A DNA stretch of 64,000 nt from Achromobacter arsenitoxydans SY8 (lineage in GTDB: Bacteria; Pseudomonadota; Gammaproteobacteria; Burkholderiales; Burkholderiaceae_B): positions 62,001-126,000 of the forward strand of contig NZ_AGUF01000073.1 in NCBI RefSeq assembly GCF_000236785.1, read 5' to 3'. This document shows positions 9,833-21,743 of the stretch, piece by piece; positions within the stretch are counted from its first letter, which is position 1; the number at the start of each line of letters is the position of its first letter. A model generated the notes under the pieces. The model did no database searches. It saw nothing but the letters and a program-made list of their open reading frames with translations, and had not been told where the DNA came from. The position numbers and the translations under genes were made by a program.

Positions 9833-11532
9833 TGCCGATGAACTACACCCCCAATCCCCCCGCGGGCGACACCTCGTCCGCCATCCTGGCCATCCGCAAC
9901 CTGTCGGTCGAGGTTGCCGGCGCGGGCAATCGCGTCGTGCGCAACCTGAGCCTGGACGTGCACGCCGGCGAAACGGTGTGCGTCGTCGGCGAGTCCGGTT
10001 CGGGCAAGTCCGTCACATCGCTGGCCGTCATGGGCCTGCTGCCGCAGGGCATCCTGGGCATCAGCGCCGGCTCCATCCGCGTCGAGGGCGAAGACGTTGC
10101 CACCGCCACGCAGCGCCGGCTGCGCGAAATGCGGGCCACGCGCATGGCCATGGTCTTCCAGGAGCCCATGACCGCGCTGAACCCCGTTCACACGGTGGGC
10201 AAGCAGGTCGACGAAGTGCTGCGGCTGCACCGCAAGAACATGTCGGCGGCCGAGCGCCGCGCCAAGGTGCTGGACATGTTCCAGTCGGTGCACCTGCCGG
10301 ACATCGAACGCGTCTACGACGCCTACCCGCATCAGCTTTCGGGCGGCCAGCGCCAGCGCATCGTCATCGCGATGGCGCTGATCCTGGAGCCCAAGCTGCT
10401 GATCGCCGACGAGCCCACGACGGCGCTGGACGTCACCACGCAAAAGCAGATCCTGGCGCTGATCAAGGAACTGCAGGTCAAGCACCAGACCGCCGTGCTG
10501 TTCATCACGCACGACTTCGGCGTGGTGGCCGAGATCGCCGACCGCATCGTCGTCATGAACCGCGGCGACCTGATCGAAAGCGGCACGCGCCATGAAATCC
10601 TGGCCGAGCCCAAGCAGTCCTACACGCGCCGGCTGGTCTCTTCCGTGCCCAGCCTGGTGCCGTCGCGCCGCGACGCGCCCGCAGGCGCACCCGTGCTGCA
10701 CGTCAAGGGACTCGGCCGCACCTATGGCGGCAAGAGCTCGCTGTTTTCACGCAAGGCGGCGCACAGCGTGGTCGCCGCCACGGACGTCAACCTGACGCTG
10801 CGCAAAGGCGAAATCCTGGGCATCGTGGGCGAGTCCGGCTCGGGCAAGTCCACGGTAGCGCGCTGCATCGTGCGCCTCATCGAACCCTCGGCCGGCCACA
10901 TGATGATGGGCGGCGAAGACCTCAGCACGCTGTCCGGCTCGGCGCTGCGGCCCGTACGACGCCGCATCCAGATCGTGTTCCAGGATCCGTACCGTTCGCT
11001 GAACCCGCGCCGCACCGTCGGCGAATCCATCATCGAAGGCCTCTTGAACTTCGGCGTGCCGCGGGAACAGGCGCAAAAGCGCGCTGGCGAAACGCTGAGC
11101 GTCGTCGGTCTGAGCCCCGACGCCATGCGCCGCTACCCGCACCAGTTCTCCGGCGGCCAGCGCCAGCGCATCTGCATCGCGCGCGCGCTGGTCATGGACC
11201 CGGAAATCCTGGTGGCCGACGAAGCCGTCTCCGCGCTGGACGTGTCGGTGCAGGCCCAGGTGCTGGAACTGCTGGAACAGGTGCGCGAGCGAACCGGCGT
11301 GGGCGTGCTGTTCATCACGCACGACCTGCGCGTGGCCGCGCAGATCTGCGACACCATCATGGTGATGCAGCGCGGCAAGGTGGTCGAGACCGGCTCCGCC
11401 GAAACCGTGCTGACCGAGCCCCGCCACGAATACACGCGCGCGCTGATCGACGCGGCGCCCGGCCGCGACTGGGACTTCCGCAACTTCCGGCCCATCTCGG
11501 CCGGGCAGGTGCCCGCCGCTTCCGCTCCCTGA
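9832..11532 (+). CDS. Fused dual ABC ATPase for peptide uptake (DppD-DppF type)
   Basis: 566 aa carrying two complete nucleotide-binding domains, about 15-265 and 285-555. Each has a Walker A GESGSGKS, an ABC signature SGGQRQR and a Walker B (IADEPTTALD in the first, VADEAVSALD in the second) followed by a switch histidine. The second domain has A for P in the Walker B neighbourhood but keeps the catalytic glutamate. In many genomes these are separate DppD and DppF genes; single-chain fusions such as GsiA also exist. It powers the permeases encoded immediately upstream. Confidence 0.93.
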   Translation: MPMNYTPNPPAGDTSSAILAIRNLSVEVAGAGNRVVRNLSLDVHAGETVCVVGESGSGKSVTSLAVMGLLPQGILGISAGSIRVEGEDVATATQRRLREMRATRMAMVFQEPMTALNPVHTVGKQVDEVLRLHRKNMSAAERRAKVLDMFQSVHLPDIERVYDAYPHQLSGGQRQRIVIAMALILEPKLLIADEPTTALDVTTQKQILALIKELQVKHQTAVLFITHDFGVVAEIADRIVVMNRGDLIESGTRHEILAEPKQSYTRRLVSSVPSLVPSRRDAPAGAPVLHVKGLGRTYGGKSSLFSRKAAHSVVAATDVNLTLRKGEILGIVGESGSGKSTVARCIVRLIEPSAGHMMMGGEDLSTLSGSALRPVRRRIQIVFQDPYRSLNPRRTVGESIIEGLLNFGVPREQAQKRAGETLSVVGLSPDAMRRYPHQFSGGQRQRICIARALVMDPEILVADEAVSALDVSVQAQVLELLEQVRERTGVGVLFITHDLRVAAQICDTIMVMQRGKVVETGSAETVLTEPRHEYTRALIDAAPGRDWDFRNFRPISAGQVPAASAP

Positions 11533-11557
11533 CTTTCCCGGACCTACTGGAACCGCA

Positions 11558-12967
11558 ATGCCGCAACCGCATGAATTGTCCGCCCAGGAACTGCTGCAGG
11601 CCTATCGCAGCAAAACGCTTTCGCCTGTGGAAGCCACGCGCTCCGTGCTGGACCACATTGAACGCTGGGAACCGCAGCTGAAGGCCACCTACGCCCTGGA
11701 CCCGGACGGCGCGCTGGCCATGGCCCGTGCGTCCGAGGCCCGCTGGATGAAGGGCGAGCCGCAATTCTGCGGCGGCTATACGCTGGACGGCGTGCCCGGC
11801 ACCATCAAAGAGAACATCGCCACGCGCGGCGTGCCCATTCCGCTGGGCACGGCGGCCGCAGACCTGACCCCGGCCGCGGCCGACGCACCGCCGGCGGCCC
11901 GTATGCGCGAAGCCGGCGCCGTGCTGCTGGGCAAGACCACCATGCCGGACTACGGCATGCTGTCGTCGGGACTGTCCAGCTTCCATGACCTGACGCGCAA
12001 CCCCTGGGACCTGTCCAAGAACCCGGGCGGTTCCAGCGCCGGTGCCGGGGCTGCTGCGGCGGCCGGCTACGGTCCGCTGCACATCGGCACCGACATCGGC
12101 GGCTCCGTCCGCCTGCCAGCCGCCTGGTGCGGCATCGCCACGCTCAAGCCCAGCCTGGGGCGCATTCCCATTGATCCGCCATTCATGGGCCGCTGCGCCG
12201 GTCCGATGACGCGCAACATCGCCGATGCCGCCCTGATGATGGGCGTGCTGTCGCAGCCCGACGCGCGTGACCACATGAGCCTGCCGTTCCAGGACATCGA
12301 CTGGATGAACCTGGAACAGGACGTGCGCGGACTGCGCATCGGCCTGCTGCTGGACGCGGGCTGCGGGCTGCCGCTGGATCCCGAGACCCGCGATGCCGTG
12401 GAAGCCGCCGCGCGCGCTTTCGAGGCCGCGGGCGCCATCGTCACGCCGATGCAGCCCTGGATGACGCCCGGCATGCTCGACGGCGTGGACCGCTTCTGGC
12501 GCACCCGGTCGGCGGTCGACCTGGGCGCGCTGTCCGAGGAACGCCGCGCAAAGATTCTGCCGTTCATCCGCGCCTGGGCCGAAAGCGGCGGCGGCCAGAC
12601 CGGCGAGGCCGTCTTCCGCAGCTACTACGAAACCCTGAACGTGCGGGCCCGCACCGTCGCGGCCTGCGCCCCGTTCGACTATGTGCTGTCGCCGGTGGCG
12701 CCCGTGGTGGCCTACAACGCCGAATGGCCCTCGCCCACCAACGAGGTCGCCACCACGATGCACCATATCGGCTTCACGCTGCCCTTCAACATGAGCGAGC
12801 AGCCTGCCGCGTCGGTCAATTGCGGCTACACCAAGGCGGGCCTGCCCATCGGGCTGCAGATCGCCGGCGCGCGCTTCGACGACCTGGGCGTCCTGCGCGT
12901 GGCCCACGCCTGGGAACGGATGCGTCCTGCACAGCGTCCCTGGCCGCAGCCTCCCAAGACGAACTGA
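11558..12967 (+). CDS. Amidase (amidase-signature family)
   Basis: 469 aa. The Ser-cisSer-Lys triad is complete and correctly spaced: K84 (GTIKEN), S159 (NPGGSSAG) and S183 (GGSVRLPA). The intervals of 75 and 24 residues equal those of GatA. It hydrolyses an amide bond, releasing ammonia or an amine, in the cytosol. Relatives include GatA, but no other gat gene is nearby, and the position 25 nt after the peptide ATPase and 27 nt before a second M81 peptidase argues for a catabolic amidase acting on the imported ligand. Substrate unknown. Confidence 0.88.
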   Translation: MPQPHELSAQELLQAYRSKTLSPVEATRSVLDHIERWEPQLKATYALDPDGALAMARASEARWMKGEPQFCGGYTLDGVPGTIKENIATRGVPIPLGTAAADLTPAAADAPPAARMREAGAVLLGKTTMPDYGMLSSGLSSFHDLTRNPWDLSKNPGGSSAGAGAAAAAGYGPLHIGTDIGGSVRLPAAWCGIATLKPSLGRIPIDPPFMGRCAGPMTRNIADAALMMGVLSQPDARDHMSLPFQDIDWMNLEQDVRGLRIGLLLDAGCGLPLDPETRDAVEAAARAFEAAGAIVTPMQPWMTPGMLDGVDRFWRTRSAVDLGALSEERRAKILPFIRAWAESGGGQTGEAVFRSYYETLNVRARTVAACAPFDYVLSPVAPVVAYNAEWPSPTNEVATTMHHIGFTLPFNMSEQPAASVNCGYTKAGLPIGLQIAGARFDDLGVLRVAHAWERMRPAQRPWPQPPKTN

Positions 12968-12994
12968 TTTCCCACGGCAACCACAGGAACTCCC

Positions 12995-14470
12995 ATGCGT
13001 TGGCTTTTGGCAATGATCAAGCACGAGACGAACACGTTTTCGCCCGTGCCGACCCCGCTTGAACGTTTCTTCCGCGGCAACCCCGAGATCCTGGCGGGCG
13101 AACGCGCCATCCGGGCCTACGAAAACACGGACAGCGGCCTGGGCGGCTACATCGAGGTGGCGCGCCGCGAAGGCGCCGAGATGGTCGTTCCCGTGGCCGC
13201 GGAATCCTGGCCCAGCGGCCCGGCCAGCGCCGAGACGCACGAGCGGCTGTGCACGCTGATCCTGGACGAAGTCAAGCGCGGCGGCTTCGACGCCATCCTG
13301 CTGGACCTGCACGGCGCCATGGTGGCCGAGGGCGTGGAGGACGCCGAAGGCGACCTGCTGCGCCGCCTGCGCGAGATCGACCCCAAGACGCCCGTCGCCG
13401 TGACGCTGGACATGCACGCCAACATCTATGACGACATCGTCGACAACGCCACGGTCATCAGCGGCTTCCACACCTATCCGCACGTGGATATCCGCGACGC
13501 GGGCGTGCGCGCCGCCAACGTCATCGTCCGCACCCTGAAGGGCGAGATCAAGCCCGTGATGACCTGGGCCAACAAGCCCATGCTGCCGCACATCATGTGC
13601 CAGGGCACGCATGCCGCCCCCAACAAGCCCCTGCAGGAACGCTGCAAGGAACTGGAGGCCGGCGGCGTGCTGGCCGCGTCGGTCTTCGTGGGCTTTCCGC
13701 ATGCGGATATCCGCGAGGCGGGTTTGAGCGCCGTCGTCTGTACGGACGGCAACCTGGCCGACGCCGAGCGGCACCGCGACGAACTGCTCGAACGCGCCTG
13801 GGCCGGCCGCGCCGACTGGGTGTTCCACCCCGAGCCGCTCGCGCCCACCATCGCGCGCGCCAAGGCGATCGAACAAGGGCCCGTCGTGCTGCTGGACCAC
13901 TTCGACAACACCGGTTCCGGCGGCACCATGGACACGACCGCCGTGCTGGCCGAAGTGCTGCGCCAGGAACTGGACAACGTGGTGTTCTACGCCATCTGCG
14001 ATCCGCAGGCGGCACAGGAAGCGGCAGCCGCCGGCGTGGGCAGCGCCATCACGCTGAAACTGGGCGGCAAGCTGCCCATGCCCGCCATCAAGGAGCCCAG
14101 CGAACCGCTGGAAGTCACCGGCCGGGTCAAGCTGGTGTTCGACGGCGTCTACCTGAATCGCGGCCCCATGTACCGCGGCGTGCGCAACGATACCGGCCTG
14201 ACCGTCGTCATCGACACCGGCCGGGTCGAGATCGTGGTGGTGTCGCGCCACCAAGAGCCCTTCGACATCAACTGCCTGCTGTCGGCCGGCATAGATCCCC
14301 TGCAGAAGCGCTATGTGGTGCTCAAGAGCCGCATTCATTGGCGCGCGGGCTTTTCCGACATGGCCACCGAGATCATCGAATGCACGGGCGTGGGCGTCAC
14401 TACGTCCGACTATGGCCAGCTTGAGTTCAAGAACGTGCGGCGCCCCATCTATCCGCTGGATCCCCTTTAA
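12995..14470 (+). CDS. M81 family metallopeptidase (MlrC-like), second copy
   Basis: 491 aa, paralogue of the product of 4754-6262. The same landmarks appear in order: KHETNTFSP (residue 9 on), LDLHGAMV, TLDMHANIYDD, GFHTYPHVD, FPHADIREAG and the C-terminal DHFDNTGSGGTMDTT. Overall similarity outside these motifs is limited, so this is an old duplication or separate acquisition rather than a recent copy. AGGAA precedes the ATG. It closes the cluster: a strong terminator follows at 14491. Probable cytosolic metallohydrolase of a peptide or amide product. Confidence 0.85.
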   Translation: MRWLLAMIKHETNTFSPVPTPLERFFRGNPEILAGERAIRAYENTDSGLGGYIEVARREGAEMVVPVAAESWPSGPASAETHERLCTLILDEVKRGGFDAILLDLHGAMVAEGVEDAEGDLLRRLREIDPKTPVAVTLDMHANIYDDIVDNATVISGFHTYPHVDIRDAGVRAANVIVRTLKGEIKPVMTWANKPMLPHIMCQGTHAAPNKPLQERCKELEAGGVLAASVFVGFPHADIREAGLSAVVCTDGNLADAERHRDELLERAWAGRADWVFHPEPLAPTIARAKAIEQGPVVLLDHFDNTGSGGTMDTTAVLAEVLRQELDNVVFYAICDPQAAQEAAAAGVGSAITLKLGGKLPMPAIKEPSEPLEVTGRVKLVFDGVYLNRGPMYRGVRNDTGLTVVIDTGRVEIVVVSRHQEPFDINCLLSAGIDPLQKRYVVLKSRIHWRAGFSDMATEIIECTGVGVTTSDYGQLEFKNVRRPIYPLDPL

Positions 14471-14490
14471 AACTGGCGCATTGTCGACAA

Positions 14491-14524
14491 TGAAAGCCGG
14501 CGCGAAAGCGTCGGCTTTCATTTT
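14491..14524 (+). terminator. Rho-independent terminator of the M81/peptide transporter cluster
   Basis: TGAAAGCCGGCGC (14491-14503), GAAA tetraloop, and GCGTCGGCTTTCA (14508-14520) pair over 13 positions with one G-T pair, and TTTT follows at 14521-14524. It lies 21 nt after the second M81 stop codon. Confidence 0.8.
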
Positions 14525-14555
14525 GAAATCTTCGGTAACTGCGCGCGCGTCCAGA

Positions 14556-14577
14556 GAGACACGCGTCTCGGTATACT
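14556..14577 (+). promoter_or_regulatory. Inverted repeat and -10-like element ahead of the DUF945 gene
   Basis: GAGAC-ACGC-GTCTC (14556-14569) is followed at once by TATACT (14572-14577), a good -10 hexamer. No convincing -35 is seen 17 bp upstream. The repeat could be an operator that replaces or blocks the -35 contact. The start codon is 126 nt further on, so the leader would be long. Confidence 0.35.
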
Positions 14578-14703
14578 CCGGCGCGGGCCTTACAGGCCGA
14601 TGAATACGCGTATCCCGAAGGTGCGCCCTCCTAGCAGGGCGCAGCGGCGCAACCAGCCGCTTCCGCCGGATATGACTCGATAATCAACGATATAAGCAGA
14701 ACG

Positions 14704-16662
14704 ATGAAAAAGAGCGTAGCGATCACCCTCGGCGTGGTCATAGTGGGAGCGGGAAGCTGGGTAGGCGCCTCGTGGTACACCGGCAAGCGCATCGAGGAAA
14801 GCTCGCAGCGCCATCTGGCCGAAGCCAACGAAAAGCTGGCAAAACTCACTCCGCTGTTCGGTCTGCGCATTGATCAGCTCAAGTACGAACGCAGCCTGTT
14901 CTCGACCCAGGCGCGTTATGGCGTGTCGCTCGTCAAGAACGACAAGGGCCTGGATGACCTGCCCGCAGGCATGGTCGAATTCGACGCCACCGTCGAGCAC
15001 GGCCCCTTCCCCAAGAGCGCGCTGGCGCGCGGCGCCATCGCGCCCAAGCTGGCCTTCGTCCACGCGGAACTCGCCAAGACCGACAACGTCAAGCCGGTGT
15101 TCGAACTGACCAAGGACGTTTCGCCCCTGGTCAGCGACGCCATCATCAGCTACGGCGGTGTCGCCTCGTCGACGGCAAAGATCGCGCCGGTCCTCGTCAC
15201 GCACGATGGCGCGACGGTGAACTTCAGCGGCATGCAGATCAACGGCACGTTCGATCGCAACACGCAGGCCGTCACGGCGCAGGGCGTAATCGACGAGCTG
15301 ATCGTGGACGCCAGCAAGGGCCGCCCCAGCTTTTTTTCCATGACCGGCATGACGATCGGCGTCGATACCCGCATGGGCAAGTTCGGCATTTCCATGGGCG
15401 ATTCGGATCTGAAGGTCAAGCGCATCGAACTGGCGCGCCCTGAAGAAAAGATCAAGGTCGCGCTGGACAACTTCGCCTATGGCGTCAAGCTGTCTGAAGA
15501 CGACAAGTCGATCAATGCGCAGGTGTCCTACCAGACCGGCGACATCACCGCGAACGACGTGCCGATGGGCAACGGCCAGGCCGTGATCAAGCTGGCCAAG
15601 ATGGACGGCCAGGCCGTCAAGCAGATTTCCGACACCTACAACCAGCTCATGCGCGAGCTCATGCTGGGCGCGGACGACGAAGGCCTGAAGGACGAACAGT
15701 TCCAGGTGCTGCTGGACAACGCCGGCAAGGTGCTGGCGGGCAATCCGTCGTTCAGCATCGAGCCCCTGAGCTGGAAGACGGCCAAGGGCGAAAGCAAGCT
15801 GACCTTCTCGCTGGACCTGGCCAATCCGGCCAACGCCAAGGAATTGACGCCCCAGGAAATCGCCGTCCAGGCCATCAAGAGGATCGACGCCTCGCTGGTG
15901 ATCTCCAAGCCCATGGTGCAGGACCTGATGGTGCAGTACGCCATCAAGACGCAAGGCATGGCCGCCGACAAGGCCGCCGCCGAAGCCGACGAACAGGTGC
16001 GCCAGATGGCAGGCATGGCTGAAATGCTCAACGTCGGCAAGAACGACGGCGACAACATCGTCGGCAAGTTCACCTTTGCCGACGGCATGGGCGACCTGAA
16101 CGGCCAGAAGATTCCCGCCGAAGAGTTGTTCGCCAGCCTGCTGGGCGCTTCCGGCATGGACTCGATGGACGACGAAGACGAACTCTCCGGCATGGACTCC
16201 GAAGGCGAGCCCGCCGCGGACGCAACCGCCGCGGCGGCTGCGGTTGGCGTCATGGAGGACTTCAACCTGGAGTCCGTGGCCAACATGCTCGACGACATGG
16301 GCTACACCGTGACCCAGTCCGACGGCGATGAAGGCCCCGTGCTGGTCCTGAGCCCGGGCTCCACTGGCGCCAGCGACCTGCGCCTGGAATTCCTGTGCAA
16401 CGACTTCACTGAAAAGTGCCTGGACCTGGTGATGACGGCCACGTACAGCCCCAAGAAGCCGATGACGCTGAAGGCCATCAACGCCTGGAATCAGGAATAC
16501 CGCTGGACGCGCGCCTACCTGGACGACAAGAACCGCGCGGTGCTCCAGATGGACATGAACGCGGAAGGCGGACTCGGCAAGGACAACCTGCAGATCCTGC
16601 TCAATACGTTCATCAGCATCGCCGAAGACTTCGGCGCGGCCAGCAAGGCGCCCGCCAAGTAA
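14704..16662 (+). CDS. YdgA family protein (DUF945)
   Basis: 652 aa. An uncleaved N-terminal membrane anchor (SVAITLGVVIVGAGSWVGASWYTG, about residues 4-27) is followed by a large region of alternating beta-rich sequence, as in E. coli YdgA/YihF. An acidic Ala-rich linker (about 490-520: DDEDELSGMDSEGEPAADATA) precedes a short C-terminal domain of about 130 residues with the pair CNDF...KCLDL. That C-terminal part resembles the type III chaperone-like YbjN fold, but this is a weak impression. Function unknown; likely periplasmic. It stands alone between two terminators. Confidence 0.75.
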   Translation: MKKSVAITLGVVIVGAGSWVGASWYTGKRIEESSQRHLAEANEKLAKLTPLFGLRIDQLKYERSLFSTQARYGVSLVKNDKGLDDLPAGMVEFDATVEHGPFPKSALARGAIAPKLAFVHAELAKTDNVKPVFELTKDVSPLVSDAIISYGGVASSTAKIAPVLVTHDGATVNFSGMQINGTFDRNTQAVTAQGVIDELIVDASKGRPSFFSMTGMTIGVDTRMGKFGISMGDSDLKVKRIELARPEEKIKVALDNFAYGVKLSEDDKSINAQVSYQTGDITANDVPMGNGQAVIKLAKMDGQAVKQISDTYNQLMRELMLGADDEGLKDEQFQVLLDNAGKVLAGNPSFSIEPLSWKTAKGESKLTFSLDLANPANAKELTPQEIAVQAIKRIDASLVISKPMVQDLMVQYAIKTQGMAADKAAAEADEQVRQMAGMAEMLNVGKNDGDNIVGKFTFADGMGDLNGQKIPAEELFASLLGASGMDSMDDEDELSGMDSEGEPAADATAAAAAVGVMEDFNLESVANMLDDMGYTVTQSDGDEGPVLVLSPGSTGASDLRLEFLCNDFTEKCLDLVMTATYSPKKPMTLKAINAWNQEYRWTRAYLDDKNRAVLQMDMNAEGGLGKDNLQILLNTFISIAEDFGAASKAPAK

Positions 16663-16680
16663 GCAGGCGCTGCCCCAAGC

Positions 16681-16715
16681 AAAAAAGCCCCCGTCGACAG
16701 AAGACGGGGGCTTTT
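16681..16715. terminator. Bidirectional terminator between DUF945 gene and gcvP
   Basis: AAAAAGCCCCCGTC, a 7-nt loop, and GACGGGGGCTTTTT form a 14-bp perfect stem with A-run and T-run on opposite flanks. It serves the + strand gene ending at 16662 and the - strand gcvP ending at 16775. Confidence 0.9.
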
Positions 16716-16774
16716 TCTTTGTCCGGATCCGGACGGGAAGCATCCGGCAATCGCCGGACGCTTCAGGCAGGGCT

Positions 16775-19648
<2,874 letters not shown>

Positions 19649-19747
19649 GGGGAGATCTCGGGGTAGCGGTGTCGTCGGGGACGAACGGTATTGCGTGTTG
19701 CGCGACAGGCGCGGCGCCTGGATGGCCCGCGCCCGTCGCGGCCTGGC

Positions 19748-20125
19748 TTAGCCGTTGGCGACGGCTTCGTAGCCGGCGGCGTCCAGCAGCTTGTCGGCGT
19801 CGGCCGCGTTGACCGGCTTGATCTTGAAGATCCAGGCGGTGAAGGCCGATTCGTTGATCAGGTTGGGGTTGTTTTCCAGCTCTTCGTTGAAGGCGACGAT
19901 TTCGCCGGCAACGGGCGCGTAGATGTCCGAGGCGGCCTTGACCGACTCGACCACGCCGGCGGTCTCGCCGGCGTTCAGCTTGGCGCCGACGTTCACATCG
20001 CCGACAAAGACCAGATCGCCCAGTTGATCCTGGGCGGTGTCGGTGATGCCGACGACGAACACGTCGCCCTCGGCTTTGACCCATTCATGGGACTCGGTGT
20101 ACTTGCGATCGGTGGGCAGACTCAT
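19748..20125 (-). CDS. gcvH: Glycine cleavage system H protein
   Basis: 125 aa lipoyl carrier, the usual size. The lipoylation lysine is K63 in VESVKAASD, and the family stretch GITDTAQDQLGDLVFV is complete. It shuttles the aminomethyl group between the P, T and L proteins. It lies 99 nt after gcvT and 99 nt before gcvP. No gcvL (lpd) is in the window, so the L-protein must be encoded elsewhere. Confidence 0.98.
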   Translation of the reverse strand: MSLPTDRKYTESHEWVKAEGDVFVVGITDTAQDQLGDLVFVGDVNVGAKLNAGETAGVVESVKAASDIYAPVAGEIVAFNEELENNPNLINESAFTAWIFKIKPVNAADADKLLDAAGYEAVANG

Positions 20126-20224
20126 GGGAACTCCTGAGGGAATACGGGTAGATGAATGGTGTTGCGCGCCTCGCGCGGGCGGCCGTCGCCCATGCCGGGC
20201 CGGCGCTCGCGCGAAGCTTCGAGT

Positions 20225-21325
20225 TTACGAGTGTTCGACGGCTTTGCCGTTACGCACGAAAGGCAGTTTGCAGGCCAGGGCGGACACCCACTTGCCGCGG
20301 ATGTCGACCTCGACCGTGTCGCCCGGATTCACGCCTTGCGGCAGGCGGGCGAAGCCGATCGACACGCCCAGCGTGGGCGACATGGTGCCGCTGGTGAGCT
20401 CGCCCATGCCCTGTGCGGTGCGCACGGCCATGTGCGCGCGCATGACGCCGCGATCCTGAAGCTTCAGGCCGATGAAGGTGGCCGGCGTGGCGAACTGTTC
20501 CAGCGCGTCGCGGCCGATGAAACGGCGCTCGGCGTTCTTGAGGGACACGGTCCAGGTCAGGCCCGCCTGACCCGGCTGGGTCAGTTCGTCCATGTCCTGG
20601 CCATAGAGGTTCATGCCGGCTTCCAGGCGCAGCGTGTCGCGCGCGCCCAGGCCTGCCGGGCGCACGCCCTGGGCGACCAGGTCACGCCACAGCTGCACCA
20701 CTTCGGTGGCGGGCAGTACGATTTCGAAGCCGTCTTCGCCGGTGTAGCCCGTGCGGGCGACCAGGGTGTCGTCGCCCACGCAGGCGGCGACAAAGGCAGT
20801 CAGGGGTTCCGTGGCGGCCTGCCAAGCCGGGCGCGCGGCCCAGACCTTGGCGCGCGCGTTGGGGCCCTGGACGGCGACCATGGCCAGGTCGCGGCGCGGC
20901 GTGACGGCGACGTCGAACGCGCCGGCCTGCTTCACGCGCTGCATCCAGGCCACGTCCTTGTCGGCCGTGCCGGCGTTCACCACCACGCGCCATTCGTCGG
21001 CCGCGAAGAAATAAATGATCAGGTCGTCGATGACGCCGCCCTGCGGATTCAGCATGCAGCTGTAGAGGGCCTTGCCGGGCACGGTCAGCTTGGCGACGTC
21101 GTTGGCGACCAGGCGCTGCAGGAAGGCAAAGGCGTCAGGGCCGGTCACGTCGACGTTGAGCATGTGCGAAACGTCGAACATGCCGGCGTCCTGGCGCACC
21201 GCGTGGTGCTCTTCAAGCTGCGAGCCGTAGGCCAGGGGCATGTCCCAGCCGCCGAAGTCGACCATGCGGGCGCCGGCGGCAAGGTGTTCTTCGGCCAACG
21301 GGGTGCGTTTGAGGGTAGCGGACAT
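20225..21325 (-). CDS. gcvT: Aminomethyltransferase, T-protein of glycine cleavage
   Basis: 366 aa. It transfers the methylene group from aminomethyl-lipoyl-GcvH to tetrahydrofolate, releasing ammonia. Family landmarks are [31 protein letters not shown] (with the catalytic aspartate), YTGEDGFEI and [21 protein letters not shown]. It is the first gene of the operon and is preceded by a 95-nt spacer after the riboswitch. GGAG lies about 8 nt before the ATG. Confidence 0.98.
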   Translation of the reverse strand: MSATLKRTPLAEEHLAAGARMVDFGGWDMPLAYGSQLEEHHAVRQDAGMFDVSHMLNVDVTGPDAFAFLQRLVANDVAKLTVPGKALYSCMLNPQGGVIDDLIIYFFAADEWRVVVNAGTADKDVAWMQRVKQAGAFDVAVTPRRDLAMVAVQGPNARAKVWAARPAWQAATEPLTAFVAACVGDDTLVARTGYTGEDGFEIVLPATEVVQLWRDLVAQGVRPAGLGARDTLRLEAGMNLYGQDMDELTQPGQAGLTWTVSLKNAERRFIGRDALEQFATPATFIGLKLQDRGVMRAHMAVRTAQGMGELTSGTMSPTLGVSIGFARLPQGVNPGDTVEVDIRGKWVSALACKLPFVRNGKAVEHS

Positions 21326-21420
21326 GCGGGGAACTCCGGGACGGCAGCAATGCCAGGGTTACGGAATGCCGGTAGTTGCGGGCGGACGGCGCCCGCACAA
21401 CGGCTGAATCTTCCGCCCCT

Positions 21421-21669
21421 CTGTCCTTTTGCCTGAGAGTTGCCCCGCGTGGCGGGTTTGCACCTTCGGCGCCTGGGCTGCTCGCTATGTCCCTAGTTCA
21501 GGGGCGGCGCCAGGTCTCTCCAGAGTGCTGTTTTGCCGCGTCCGCCTGGCCTGGATGGCAAGAAAAGCGGGACGGGGCAAGCATGTGCGGTATCGGTTAC
21601 CTGAGCGATTCTGGGCGAATTGCGCCTTCGGCGGCGGCCGGAATTTCTGCGTCGGCCGCTCTCTCCCGC
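21421..21669 (-). promoter_or_regulatory. Tandem glycine riboswitch upstream of gcvT
   Basis: Read on the - strand, aptamer I (about 21669 to 21580) opens with GGGAGAGCGGCC, contains CCGCCGAAGGCGCAA and ends in TCGCTCAGGTAACCG. Aptamer II (about 21524 to 21421) repeats this order with GGAGAGACCTGG, GGCGCCGAAGGTGCAAACC and CTCTCAGGCAAAAGGACAG. These are the conserved glycine aptamer elements in duplicate. A hairpin GTTG..GCGGGCG/CGCCCGCAAC (21375-21401) between aptamer II and the gcvT ribosome site may be the expression platform; it lacks a T-run, so control is more likely translational or by RNA stability. Known gcvT-linked riboswitches of this kind turn expression on with glycine. Confidence 0.92.
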
Positions 21670-21690
21670 AACATGCGTGACAGCGCCGAA

Positions 21691-21696
21691 AGCATA
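21691..21696 (-). promoter_or_regulatory. Likely -10 element of the gcvTHP operon
   Basis: TATGCT on the - strand, about 22 nt ahead of the first riboswitch aptamer, in the 74-nt gap after the ZIP gene. No good -35 is visible at 17 bp, so only the -10 is proposed. Confidence 0.35.
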
Positions 21697-21743
21697 CAAC
21701 GAAAGCCCGGGGTAAGCCTAGAGCCGCCACGGTCTTTATGCAG

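Noticed and set aside
11558-12967. Amidase as GatA of the tRNA amidotransferase
   Set aside because: No gatB or gatC nearby and the operon context is catabolic.
11357-14521. 1054-codon open frame on the - strand
   Set aside because: Lies fully antisense to the amidase and M81 genes, which have complete family motifs; the long frame is a product of high GC codon bias.
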